From positions 2,046,001 through 2,110,000 of the forward strand of contig CP087216.1 of the NCBI GenBank assembly GCA_020912385.1: 64,000 nucleotides of DNA, given 5' to 3'. A program made the position numbers and the translations under genes. The stretch comes from Neofusicoccum parvum. Taxonomy: Eukaryota; Ascomycota; Dothideomycetes; Botryosphaeriales; Botryosphaeriaceae. Under the pieces are notes generated by a model that saw nothing but the letters and a program-made list of their open reading frames with translations, was not told where the DNA came from and searched no databases. Shown in pieces: positions 33,947 to 44,633 of this stretch (position 1 is the stretch's first letter; each line of letters starts with the position of its first letter).

Positions 33947-36930
33947 ATGGCATCTTCACCACCAGAAACCGGACTGGACCTAACTATCTCTTGTCCAGAC
34001 CTGGTCTCTGGGTCCTCTTCTACTTCATCTGCAAGATCATCTGCAAGACCATCTCATGACGCATCGTTCCAGAAACAAGTACGAACAGGAAGGATTTCCA
34101 AAGCCAAGAAAGGGTTGAAGGTAAATTTATGCGAATCTTGTGGCAAATCATATGCTAGGCTCGAGCATCTTAGGCGCCACCAGTAAGCTAGTAATCTACT
34201 CTGTACCCTGTCCCGTGCTAATGCAAGCTCCAATTATAGACAGAATCACAGTGGTTCCGCCCTAAGATGCGTCTGGCCTAATTGTGGAAAGTCATTTCAC
34301 AGGGCCGACCTGTTTGAGCGGCACTGCGAGTGGCAGTAAGTTAACGTGCCATTTACTTCCATAGCACTATCAGCTGCTAATACGAATGCGAGCACTAGTC
34401 GGAACCCATCTCAGAATGATGACGACGCGACGCGCAGGAGCTTTATCGCCAATGAGAACTCCTACATGCCAGGCGGAGCGGGATTGATGGCTCCGCCCGC
34501 GTCGCAGCCCATAGATCTCCCTGTTGAGGCCCAAAGCTATCCTCTTACGGCATCATTTGAAGATCTACCCATCTCCACTTTGACTTCGGAATTTTCGCAA
34601 TTTCAATTTCAGAAAGGCGGTGTACCTGATATAAGTCAGTACCACGCCACCAACTACTACGAGAATGGTGATGTCCCTGTAGATGTCGCAGATGTCAGCC
34701 ACGTAGGCTCAATATTTAATGACTACGAATGTAGCATGCCTCCGGAATTCTCTGTACCCAGCAGCAACTACGCGTCTACAGACCACACCATCCAGTACCC
34801 CAACTGCTTATACGATCCGGATCTGTATCCCACATATCATCCTCACAATCTGGCCAGGGCTTTCGCTCCAGAGCAAGAGACGCAACGGGTAACACTACCC
34901 TGCCCAGCATCTACAGCTTTGAATCAGCCTTTCTACTGGCTCGAACCGGACCGCACTGACCAGCGCTACACTCCCTTCCATTCCCGGAGGCTTGCTGGTT
35001 CTTCAAACGTCACCTCCAAGGATCTGACTGCGCCTCTCCCCTGGCTTGGTGTGGACCAAACCGATAAGCCTCATGCATATTTCTCCAGCAGTCACGTGGG
35101 CCTTCCGGCTCCATCATCCTACGAGTCCGCGAAGATGCAAGAAAAGTCTCCTAAGTAAGTTGGAATTTATGCATCACCCATTCCTATGACGGATTCTTAC
35201 TCGTTCGCAGAAAAGACTTGACAGAATTGATGCAGCCATTGCTTGAAGGAAGAGGAGCAACCGAAGCAGAATTGAAACAAAGCGGTACCGAGCTGAAAAA
35301 GAAGCTTGTAGATGACCTTATGCGGACCGCATTTGAGCTGCTTGGTTACGACTTCTCTGATTCTTCTCAAAGCTGTTCATCGGATACGAGCTTTGATGAA
35401 AGTGATCAAGACATGGGATCATGTGGATCAGAAGCCGAACCTTCAGATGGATCTGGCCGGGGCCGGCAACATGTCCAAAATACAGGCAGCAAAGGTCGAA
35501 TTATCAACAGCACATCAAGTGGAACCCCTTCTGCATCAAATAACAAGCGACGCCTGGGTAGCAACGACCAAACTCCCGACGGAGATGAAGAAGAAAATGA
35601 CAAGAAGCGCCAAAAAGGCTCAATTCCTCTTAAGTTCCAGCCAACTAAACGCAATTTCGCATGTCCCTTTTACAAGCAGTCTCCCGAGATCCATGGAGCT
35701 TCTACATCTTGCGTTTACCCAGGGTTTACGACCATACACCGTTTGAAGTATATGACCACAACATCTAAGATATGGCACTGTCTACATGTCGCTGACAGTG
35801 TTGCAGGGAACACCTCTACCGAGTTCATATCCCATCAGGGTATGAGTGTCCGGTGTGTCTTGAAACGTTTGAGGATAACAATGCTGTTGTGGCGCATCTG
35901 ACAAAAGCAGACCGCTGCGTCGCTGTTGATGGCTCACGCCGGGTGAACAGCTTGAACGCAGATCAGCTAAAGCGGCTGAAAATCAGGACACGTACCAAGG
36001 GTGGGAATGAAGACGAGGAAAGATGGCGAAAGATTTATAGAATATGTTTCCTGCTTCCAGAGGATTCTGAAACACCTTCTCCATGTGAGTATCTTTTCCT
36101 CCTATCTCGCAGCTGCATCAACCTAATCAACTGCAGATTGTGACCCAGTCCTCCAAGGATCCCCAGCCAGCCATGCAGTCCAGATGTTTGAACAATTTCA
36201 GCACGAACACCTTCCCAATATGATTCGAGTAGAGCTTGAAGCAGCGATTGAGGGAGATGCGGAAGTAGAACAAGTTGCCGAGCGCCTAAGTCATCGAGTC
36301 CCCGATATCATCCGCGAATGTCTCCGGCGCATTCACGATATCTACCCGCAAGGTCCTATCAGCTCGACTCTACAATACCATGACGATGGACAGCCCGAGG
36401 ATACGAGAATTGAGAGCAATCTTCCGAACGAACCCACTGCGGAGTCTACTACACCTGGAAATGCGGCCGGTCCACCAATCTCGTTCACAGCGCCGCCAGA
36501 GACCAGCCATGGCATGACTTCTAATGAAGCTCGTGATGTCAGCCTCCTCTCAAGCCAGAGAGCTACACAAATTAGTGACTCTGGGTACGGATCGGCCACT
36601 CTTGATCTCCAGTCTGTGGACAGACCCCACTCGAACCGTTCTGGGCACGAAGCGAATTCGCCAGACGCTATACAACAGACTGGAGATGGTCCGCCCAGGT
36701 CTTTATTTCCACAGCTCGAGGATCTTCCGCATATGCCAAGCTCTGGAGGACCATGGCAAGGCTCAGATCTGTGGGGCATTCCCGAAGTCGATACTTCTAA
36801 CGCAACTATATTTCCTGACGCCCTAGACAGCTCCATATCGGACGATTGCTTCCATTCCCTCATCATGGAGTCTAGCAATGAAGCTACGGCACCAGATTTT
36901 TCATTCGATGCGGACTTTGAGCCAGTCTGA
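33947..36930 (+). CDS. C2H2 zinc-finger protein, probable transcription regulator
   Basis: Probable nuclear DNA-binding protein. Six exons: 33947-34182, 34240-34335, 34399-35154, 35211-35747, 35807-36084 and 36137-36930, with introns of 52-63 nt, giving 898 residues. Two adjacent C2H2 fingers follow a basic stretch (RTGRISKAKKGLK). Finger 1 is CESCGKSYARLEHLRRHQQNH (C62, C65, H78, H82) and is completed across intron 1. Finger 2 is CVWPNCGKSFHRADLFERHCEWH, completed across intron 2. The middle is acidic and Ser-rich with a basic KNKRR-like patch (NNKRRLGSN). A second Cys/His module (residues about 560-640) has FACPFYKQSPEIHG, HRLKEHLYRVH and YECPVCLETFEDNNAVVAH, the arrangement common in fungal C2H2 proteins of unknown target. 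It lies directly downstream of the P450, so a local regulatory role is possible but not shown. Confidence 0.87.
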
Positions 36931-37134
36931 TCAGCTATTTCCAAGTCATCAATCAACAGTTGTATTCAAGCCCAGGGTATTCGGTCTCTTCGACCAGGCC
37001 ATGCAGCTTTTCAAGAACTTCAGTGATCTATGCAAAACCAACCTCCGCGGTATGCACCTGCAGATTCCACACAACGCAATCTCACTACATCTACCCTCGA
37101 TCTCAGCATCAGAAGCCCCAATGTCACCCAAAAT

Positions 37135-37829
37135 TTACGCACCGTCCCTCATCAGCGCCACCAGCGCCGCCACAGCCGCAATATGCATTAACACCGCCCT
37201 CACCCTGTCCCCGGTCCTCCACGCCTCAACATTCCTCACCACCTTCGCCCCATCAACCGCCGCGCCATCAGCCTTCCCCGTCTCCACCGCCTTCCTCACC
37301 TTCTTATGCTCAGCCAGCAGCACGTCATTAATCGGAAACACCTTCACAAGCGTATACGGCACAACCGCCACCGCACACACCGCCGCGGCGACATGAAGCG
37401 CGAAATTCGGATGGGCCACCCCCTCTGTCCGGCGTTAGCAGAGGCCCTGATGGGAATGGAAAAGGAAAAACCCCAGGCCGGAGCGAGAAGGAAGGCAAAC
37501 GCGGGCCCTTACCTTTCCAGGCCAGACACGCGGCCGACGCGGCGACGCCGAGCACCAGCGCGGGCCCGACCGTGCGGCCCGTGTCCCAGCCGAGGAACCA
37601 CTGCTCGACCTGGACGGCCGGGTCGCGGGTGAGCAGGGCGCCGCGCAGCGCGAGCTGGTCGGAGGCGAAGTGGTAGCCTGGGGGCGCGGCTATGTCAGAC
37701 GGTGGATGTCTCTGGGGCTTGCGCGGGCGCGGGGTGGGGTTGGGGGAGGGCGGGGTTACCGCTCATGTAGAACGCAGCGCCTACGCCTACGGCTTGGGCT
37801 AGGCGCGTGAGGTCCGGGATGTTGTCCAT
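37135..37829 (-). CDS. DUF1772 membrane protein, anthrone-oxygenase-like
   Basis: Small integral membrane protein of the DUF1772 family, which includes the cofactor-free anthrone oxygenases of fungal polyketide pathways. Three exons: 37829-37760, 37677-37513 and 37424-37135, with introns of 82 and 88 nt in matching phase, giving 174 residues, the usual family size. Four hydrophobic segments are seen: LAQAVGVGAAFYMSGYHF, VGPALVLGVAASAACLAW, FALHVAAAVCAVAVVPYTLV and RAVLMHIAAVAALVALM. The family motif between segments 3 and 4 appears as KVFPINDVLLAEHKK (compare P-x-N-x-x-L). It converges on the C2H2 gene with only 204 bp between stops. Many DUF1772 proteins lie outside known clusters, so an anthrone-oxidising role is possible only if a polyketide synthase lies nearby; none is in the window. 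Confidence 0.85.
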
Positions 37830-38580
37830 TGGTGGTTTTGGTGTTTGGTTGCGGCTTCGAAGTGTATGCGGGGAGGTGGAGGTGGCTGAGAGGCGGGTCT
37901 GTTTGAAGCTCAACACCCTATCGACAACCTTCCAAAGTATTTATATTCACTTCCTTTACTCTATAGAGGGGCCTCTCTAAAACGCAACCAGAGAATCTAG
38001 AATATGCGGGGAAAGCATTAGTGAGCAGGTGGCGTGCCCGAATGTGCGAAAGAGTGGATTTCTCGGAGGTTTTGGCACCAGAAATGCCCGACCAAAAAGA
38101 GAAATTGGTGCAAGTGCCGATTCCATTGCTCTTAGTGATGCGAGTAGATTTAGCGTCATTTGAGGAACACCATGAAGATCCATATTCTCAAGAACTATGT
38201 TGTGCTGCTGTGCATCACCACGCGAGGGAGTCTGTTGGTTGTGGAGGCAATGGAGGAGGCATAATACGTTGCTGGAGTGCAAGAAGCGTCAGATCAGAAC
38301 ATAGACGTCGCATTGTGTAGACTGTGAACACAGCAGAACAAAATAGGGACGTGTGATTAAAGTTTGAGCTTCGTTAAAGAGGGCACCGCACTGGCTGAAA
38401 ACCACAACCTCCACACATCCAGGGCAGAAATTGCAAGACGCAGCTTTAAGCATGAATTCCAAGCGAAGCACTTGCAATAGAGATAACGGTTGCTGATGCG
38501 CAGCCTCAAGTGCATACAATGAAACCTTCACGCAGAACACGCAGCCGTCAAGATGTGACACGTGAATGAACAGCTCACGT
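37830..38580. other. Intergenic upstream of DUF1772 gene, next to LINE target
   Basis: About 750 bp. Apart from the TATA-like box, no coding motif is seen. The last bases before 38581 are the left side of the LINE insertion site. Confidence 0.4.
37938..37945 (-). promoter_or_regulatory. TATA box of the DUF1772 gene
   Basis: Minus-strand TATAAATA, 109-116 bp upstream of the DUF1772 start codon. Confidence 0.45.
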
Positions 38581-38595
38581 ACGGCGTCTGGACAA

Positions 38596-39280
38596 GCAAG
38601 CTATCAGCCAGACGGTAACGGACGAATGGAAACAGACCTGGCGCGACAGCGAACGAGGCCGGCAGCTCTTTAAAGTAGCTCCGGAGCCAAGCAGGAAGAT
38701 CTTAGCACTCCACCGAGGCACGCCAAGGGCCATGAGCTCGTTGGTGGTGCAGATGAGGACGGGCAAGATCGGGCTAAGACACTTCCTCCATCAGAGACAC
38801 GTTCCAGGCATAACATCAGGCGAATGCGACTGCGGGCGTAGGCTACAGACGGTTAGCCACGTGTTATACACGTGTAGCAAGTTCGACGGGCTAAGACTCA
38901 CCTTCCGTGTGCCGGACGAGAGGGGGCGGAGATGCTGGACAGCGGACCTGAGGAAGCTGCTGAGCCAGCGCAGCACAGCAATAGCAGCAGCAAAGTTCAT
39001 GATGGCAACCAAGCTCCTTAGGCAATTCGGAGCGACATCGCGCACACAGCATGAAGCTTGACACTGGAGGAAGACGGGATAGTTTATGGAGATTATTGGC
39101 GCTGCGGGAAGCTGTAGCGCCAAGAGACATGTAGAGATACGCAGAATAGATAGAGAGTAGGCCAGGCTCCGCTGTCTCGCTTAGGCCTAAACGGGCCTAG
39201 TAGGCGTAGAGGAGCCGGCTGCATGCCGCATAGCTGCCTTCGGCGGCTGGGACGGTCTATGAATTCATCATCATCATCAT
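38596..39280 (+). mobile_element. 5'-truncated non-LTR retrotransposon (LINE, I/Tad-like)
   Basis: A frame from about 38597 to 39061 encodes the C-terminal end of a LINE ORF2: AISQTVTDEWKQTWRDSERG, LHRGTPRAMSSLVVQMRTGK, IGLRHFLHQRHVPGITSGE and CDCGRRLQTVSHVLYTC. The last is the C-x-C-x8-H-x4-C zinc knuckle found at the end of such proteins. A 3' UTR follows and finishes in a (TCA)n tail at 39265-39280. The insertion is bounded by a perfect 15-bp target duplication ACGGCGTCTGGACAA at 38581-38595 and 39281-39295. The upstream reverse transcriptase is missing, so this is a 5'-truncated, immobile copy. Plus-strand orientation follows from the tail. Confidence 0.92.
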
Positions 39281-39295
39281 ACGGCGTCTGGACAA

Positions 39296-42200
39296 ATGCT
39301 AGAAGTCTCTCGAGACGTCCAAGATTCTCTCCCGTCACCTCATCCACTCCACACTCAGGATCATGTCTGCTGCGGAAACGCATCATGACGTCTCGCCACC
39401 AGAATAAACAGACAGAGAAGATCATGACGTGAATCACGCATCTCGCACGCGACAAAATCATCGGATACCTGCTGAACTCGAGGTGTGGATACAACTGACT
39501 CGTACGCACACCGCGAATCCGCAAGTGTATGCAAAATGAACGATGCAGTTCACGAGGACTGGTGTGGCTGGAGAGATGATGTCAACCGCCAAAATCTCCG
39601 TCAGCCGAGCGGTGGCTAGGTGGCCGCTCTGGGGAAGGGTCCAAGACAGCGACGAGTGGGGACTGTGAAAACCCTGAGAGGCTGCGAAAATAGAAAATGA
39701 GCGGCGACAAGATGACACTTATGACGAGAGGCTGCGTTGTCCTTTCGACACCTTCGAAAGGTGTTCTCGAACACTGGTCAAAGCTCCCTATTCGCTGTGT
39801 GATTGTTGGACGGCTGCGATTGGTTGTACGCCGCGGCGAATGACATCAGAGCATACGGTTTTGGATGTGTTCGGCGTGGGCGCTTATCGAAACAAGTCCG
39901 AGGCGTGGGTGGCACGAGGGCACGTGGTTGCAGCGACGCGAAGATCACCAACCAAATAACGTCCCTCGTGGCCGCTTCCCAAATCTTGAAACTGTGAGAC
40001 AGGCGGACCATGATGTCAGCTTGCAAATAAAGAACAGATGTGCACCGGCACTGAGTAAGGAGGGGAAAGAGCTCGACGCAGTTGTGTTAGTCGCTGAGTC
40101 GTTGGGGACCAGACTCCGGCCAATCATAACGAGAAAAATTTCATCGCCAACAAAACGGGGTCGTCGTAGGAGACAGAACGCTCCAGACGCATCACAAGAC
40201 CGATGACATGCCTGATGCTGGAGGCAACAGCGTTGGTACTGCGTTGCAGATGTCGATGACATCGCGTGTCGAGTCTCGACCCTCGACGCCGCGAGATTGT
40301 GTTCGCCAACAAACCAACCAATCCACAGGACTTGGCACCTGCGTCATCTCCCATAGCTGCGAACCTGTTCAGTCGACCACAAGAGACGGCAGCCTTGCGG
40401 ACCGTTCCGTACCTTGCGTCTTGCTCATGTGGGCCGCCAGGTTGCTTCAGCCTTGTGCAAGCTCTGCTCTTTCACCAATGAGGCCCCGGCGTTTAACGCG
40501 CTGGCGTTGCCGTAGCATTGTTCCAGAATTTGCGCTGCTGCTACCCTGGCCGCGGCTATTTTCAGGGATAGGGTGCTGACGATCTCGAAGGCTGTTGTGA
40601 CGACCAGGCTCCTTGGTTGCTGTTGCAGTGTCGGCGTTGCAGACCGGAAAGAGGGCAGAGGCAGCGTCGCATGTGAATCGCGGCGAGGCTGCTCGGCGTG
40701 CGTGAGAAGGAATCATCCCCTGCAAATCGTTAGGCGCGCGGAGAGCGGGAAAATTGAGACATCGTGAGCCCGAATCTTGTGTTGTTGATGTTGCGAAGCG
40801 GCACGGTGTTCGGGCTCCAAGAACGGACCCCGTGGTCTGATGAAGTGGCAGCCCAACTACCCCTCATTCTGCGTGCTCAGCATCGCTCTCGTGCAACAGG
40901 CTGATTTTCAATCCTTCGCAAAGTCTTGACCGGCACCCTGGCCGGGCGTTGTTGACCGGTCAGAGCGCGATGGAACCCCACCGGCCAGGTATTGATTTGG
41001 TCGTCACCCCGCTCGCGAGACACGTCGGGCTGCACACACAAGCAAACATCAAGGTGCTGACGAGACCCAAAGTCGCACAAGAGTGTGGATACCGGGCAGG
41101 CTCGACGAGCGCGTTACACCAATGTCTTCAGGCGATGCCGTGACGGCGGGCAGAAGCGAGAGGAGCGTTGGGCTGAGGGGTTGCACGGCGTGCTGCCCAC
41201 GTTCTCAGCCTGAGGCAACCCGCGACAGCGGTACGGGCAATGTTTTGCATGGTGCTTGTGCTTGTTTCAAGCGGGAGATTTTCAAATGGTGGCATTTGAC
41301 AATCGACGATGCGGCGGGCCGCGGACCACGACGAGGGCCGGCCGAGTTGCTGTGGAGAAGTGTGGAGATGAAACCTTATCGGATTGATTGGAGCCACGCC
41401 GGCGCTCGGGTTCCAGAACGAAGTCGAGTGGAGTCGGACAGTCCTCGAAAATTGAAACTGGGGACAGAGCTGTCCGAGGCAGATGACGCAGCGTGATGAG
41501 GTGACTGTTGGGATGGGAATTCCAGATGAGGCAGAACGACCAGCCGGGGTGACGTCGCTAGAGCGAAGATGGAGGCTGGACGGCTGGATTGAGCGACAGT
41601 GTGGGGACCGACTGCGAGGCGTACGCGAGCAAGAAGCAGCGTCAGACGGTGCGGTTTCCGGGCAACGGGGAGGAGTGTGACCACGCCGGGGTGGAGTCGC
41701 AGCCACGCGGAGAGGATGTCGTGGTGTCGCCGGCCAGCCGACGACGGCGCGCGATCTGGAAACAGCGTGGAGAAGCGCCAAACACGGCGGTAGGGCTTAG
41801 ACGACGGGCGCGTCCACCCTTGACGTCAGTTGAGCCGCACGCCCGTGGCTGGCGGCTGGCGGCTGGCGGTGGCGGCACAGCGCCAGCGCTGGCGCAGTCA
41901 GGTGTGCACGCACCGTGCGATGCGATGGCTGAGCACGTCCGTGCGCTCCGGGGAAGCAGAGAGGTCGAAGACGTGTTCATCGGCCATCCCCGAAAAGATG
42001 CCTGCTCCCGCCAGCCGGCCTTCCGGTTCGTCGAGAGCCTCGCGAATGGCAGCTGCAGACGCCAATATTTCCGAGCGGCCACCGGTGAGTCAAGAGACCG
42101 GCAGGGCCACTAGCAAAAATCATCTCTCGAAAGTACTGCTGTGCGTGAACCGTGCAGACATAACATACGTGGACCGACAGCATCGGCCGCTCGAAACTCG

Positions 42201-43919
42201 ATCTTGCAGCCGGATCCGCTCGGTTCCCGCGCTGCAGCGGCCAGAGCGTCCACATCGATGATCAGGGCCGCTCCACGGGCGACCTCGCGAGATGCGCACA
42301 GCAATTAGCGTGACTGGCTTTACGTGCGCATAACGTTCTAATATTGGCGCGAAAACGCGGCATGAGCAGCCGCTGCGGAGCTGAGGAAACCGCTGTCCGT
42401 GTGGCTGCTGGCCGCGCTGTAGAGCCGTGTCCTGCTCAGTGCATCAGAACAAACTGCGCTGCGCCTGAGGTTTTTTCCACCGAGAGGTCCATATCCGGGC
42501 TGGCAGTGGCTGCAGCCCCCCAGCAAGCGATCGAGCAGACCCTTGGCACCGGTCAAGCTGATGCAGCAGGCGCGCTGCAGCCACAGGGGACTCGACGCGC
42601 GCAGAACTCGACATGGACGCGCGCTCGCATTCCAGAACGGCCGTGTGGAGATGGACGGGTCGGCCCTGGGGCGCATCCGGCGCGATGGCTCGCTGGCGCA
42701 CAGGAAACACGTTGTTTGTCGGGTTGGTGTTTCATGCCCGTCGCTCCGTCGCGCAGCCGGTCAGCGCAGCGTGTCCTGACGATGGTTTGGCGATCTGTGA
42801 TTGTCGAATGACGGCGCTGCTGTGCCTGCGAGCTTGCGGGAGGATTGGACACCATGGCCGCAAGCGCAGGCAAAAGCGCAGGAGCAGCAGCGCGGCAGCC
42901 CAACAGGAGGCGCGACGCGACGGGATGTCTCGCGTCTCAACATGCATGACGAGGCCTGGCCGCGCGACGGCCAAGGGCCGCAGCCCTAGCCGGCGTGGAG
43001 TGGGGATGGAAGCGCGGAGGAGAGGCTGTGCGCCGGCGCTGCGAGCAGACGGTCAGCCTGTCTCTGCGGCCTGCAGCGCGTGCCCCCCGGCCAATCGATG
43101 CCGGCCGCTGGCTGCCCGGACGGGCTTGGTGCTAGGGTTACACGGGGCGCAGCCCATTTCGCCCACCGTCTGCTGTGCGCTGCACCAAACACCACCGCGC
43201 CACTCCGTCGATACAGCAAAACGCGAGGCGAATGAGGTCACGCTCATGGCGGTGCGGGCCACCTCCTGCCCCGTGGCGCGCCCCAGCAGCGCGCTCTCCA
43301 GACTCTGCCGGTGGTGACGGGCCAGCCCGGTGTCGCAGTCATCTTCGCCGGCCGCCCGCCAGTCGCGTCGCCGCTCACCGGCAGTGGCCAATGGCAGCCT
43401 GCAAGACGCGGGCGCTCTGACTGGCGAGCGCGCGACGTGTGCTGCTGTGGCGCACTCTGCTTCATCATGCGCGCCCGCAGCAGCAGGCGCAGTGGGTGTG
43501 GGCATGGGCGCGCGCAGAGGCCTGATCGGCGCCGAGGGCTGGGAACCAGGGTGGCCCACAGCGTGCAGTAGCTCCCAGGCACCCCCGGTCCATCTATACG
43601 CCATTGCCAGGCATCAAACCATGCTCCCACATGTTTACTGCTCCTACTTATATCGCGGCCACCGTTCCCCTTCTCGCCCCAGTCTATCACACCATCTGTC
43701 TCGTCTACAAAAGCCCAAACTCCCGCCCTCATTTCCTCGAGTCAGCCATCCAGAGGAGAGCTCCATCACACCCATCCAATCAACCACTCCCGGTCCGACA
43801 CTACCTGCGGGCCGGACCATATTACGTCGACGCCCTACTCACCTCACCCTAAACCAACCCGAGTCGCCTTGGCTCCTCTACTTAAGTCCTCACTGAAGTC
43901 CGCCCTCGGCTTCTCCATC
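39296..43919. other. 4.6-kb gene-poor region
   Basis: No gene could be supported. Many overlapping frames on both strands (for example minus 41128-41781, plus 42613-43317) are compositionally biased shadows without motifs or credible splice structures. The last 300 bp carry the leader of the gene starting at 43920. Transcripts or fast-evolving genes cannot be excluded by eye. Confidence 0.4.
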
Positions 43920-44633
43920 ATGCCTTCGGCAGTCCACCGTCAGTCCGCGATGCCCACCGTCGTCGCCAAGCCCGCCGGCCAGCGCAAGGAGCGCGTGGTC
44001 GGCTTCGTCAAGGGCGAGGTCACTGGCGTCTCGCGCCCCGCCAACATCGCCGAAAGCTGGGCCCTCTACGACTTCGAGATGCACGCGCGCATCTGCGCTG
44101 CATGCCGCAACCCCTACGACGTCCACCGCTCCGGCCGCCAGCTCTGCGACGAGGGCCACCGGCTGGCCCAGCAGGTCGCCCACTTCCTCTACATGAAGCG
44201 GGACGGCGAGGCCTACAGCACCGACGAGGAGACGCGCCAGGTCGTCCGCGTCGAGATCCAGCCCAGCTACGAGGAGGCCCGCGGCCTGCTGCGCGCCATC
44301 GAGCGTAGCATCAGGCACCGCCGCCAATTCGTTAGCATGGACCGCTCCTACCACATCGCGCCGCGTCTTCCGCCGAGGTCAAAGCACCAGAAGCCGGTGC
44401 AGCCCGCCGTCGTGCACGTCGAGCAGACTCCGCCTCTCCCTCCCAGGCCGCGCGCCGTGGAGCACGAATACCCTCACCCGCGCCAGGCAGTGATCAACGT
44501 CGCGAAGCGTGGATCGCTGTACGAGGCCGACATGGCGGAGCACCGCCGCAACTACGCAAAGTACAACGTCGAGGTGCGCGAACCCTCGCACAGGGACATC
44601 CGCGAGCACCGTCACTCCGGCTACTACCGATGA
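43920..44633 (+). CDS. Conserved fungal protein with a possible Cys/His metal site
   Basis: Single-exon gene of 237 residues. The frame extends upstream only to non-ATG codons, so the ATG at 43920 (MPSAVHRQSAMPTVV) is chosen. Residues about 45-100 form a compact conserved-looking core: DFEMHARICAACRNPYDVHR, then RQLCDEGHRLAQQVAHFLYM. It contains C-x2-C-x13-C-x3-H, which could bind zinc. After a helical segment (PSYEEARGLLRAIERSI) the rest is basic and Pro-rich (PPLPPRPRAVEHEYPHP) with Arg/His-rich ends. No signal peptide or membrane segment. I do not recognise a named family. It stands alone in a gene-poor stretch, which argues that it is real and maintained. Confidence 0.75.
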   Translation: MPSAVHRQSAMPTVVAKPAGQRKERVVGFVKGEVTGVSRPANIAESWALYDFEMHARICAACRNPYDVHRSGRQLCDEGHRLAQQVAHFLYMKRDGEAYSTDEETRQVVRVEIQPSYEEARGLLRAIERSIRHRRQFVSMDRSYHIAPRLPPRSKHQKPVQPAVVHVEQTPPLPPRPRAVEHEYPHPRQAVINVAKRGSLYEADMAEHRRNYAKYNVEVREPSHRDIREHRHSGYYR

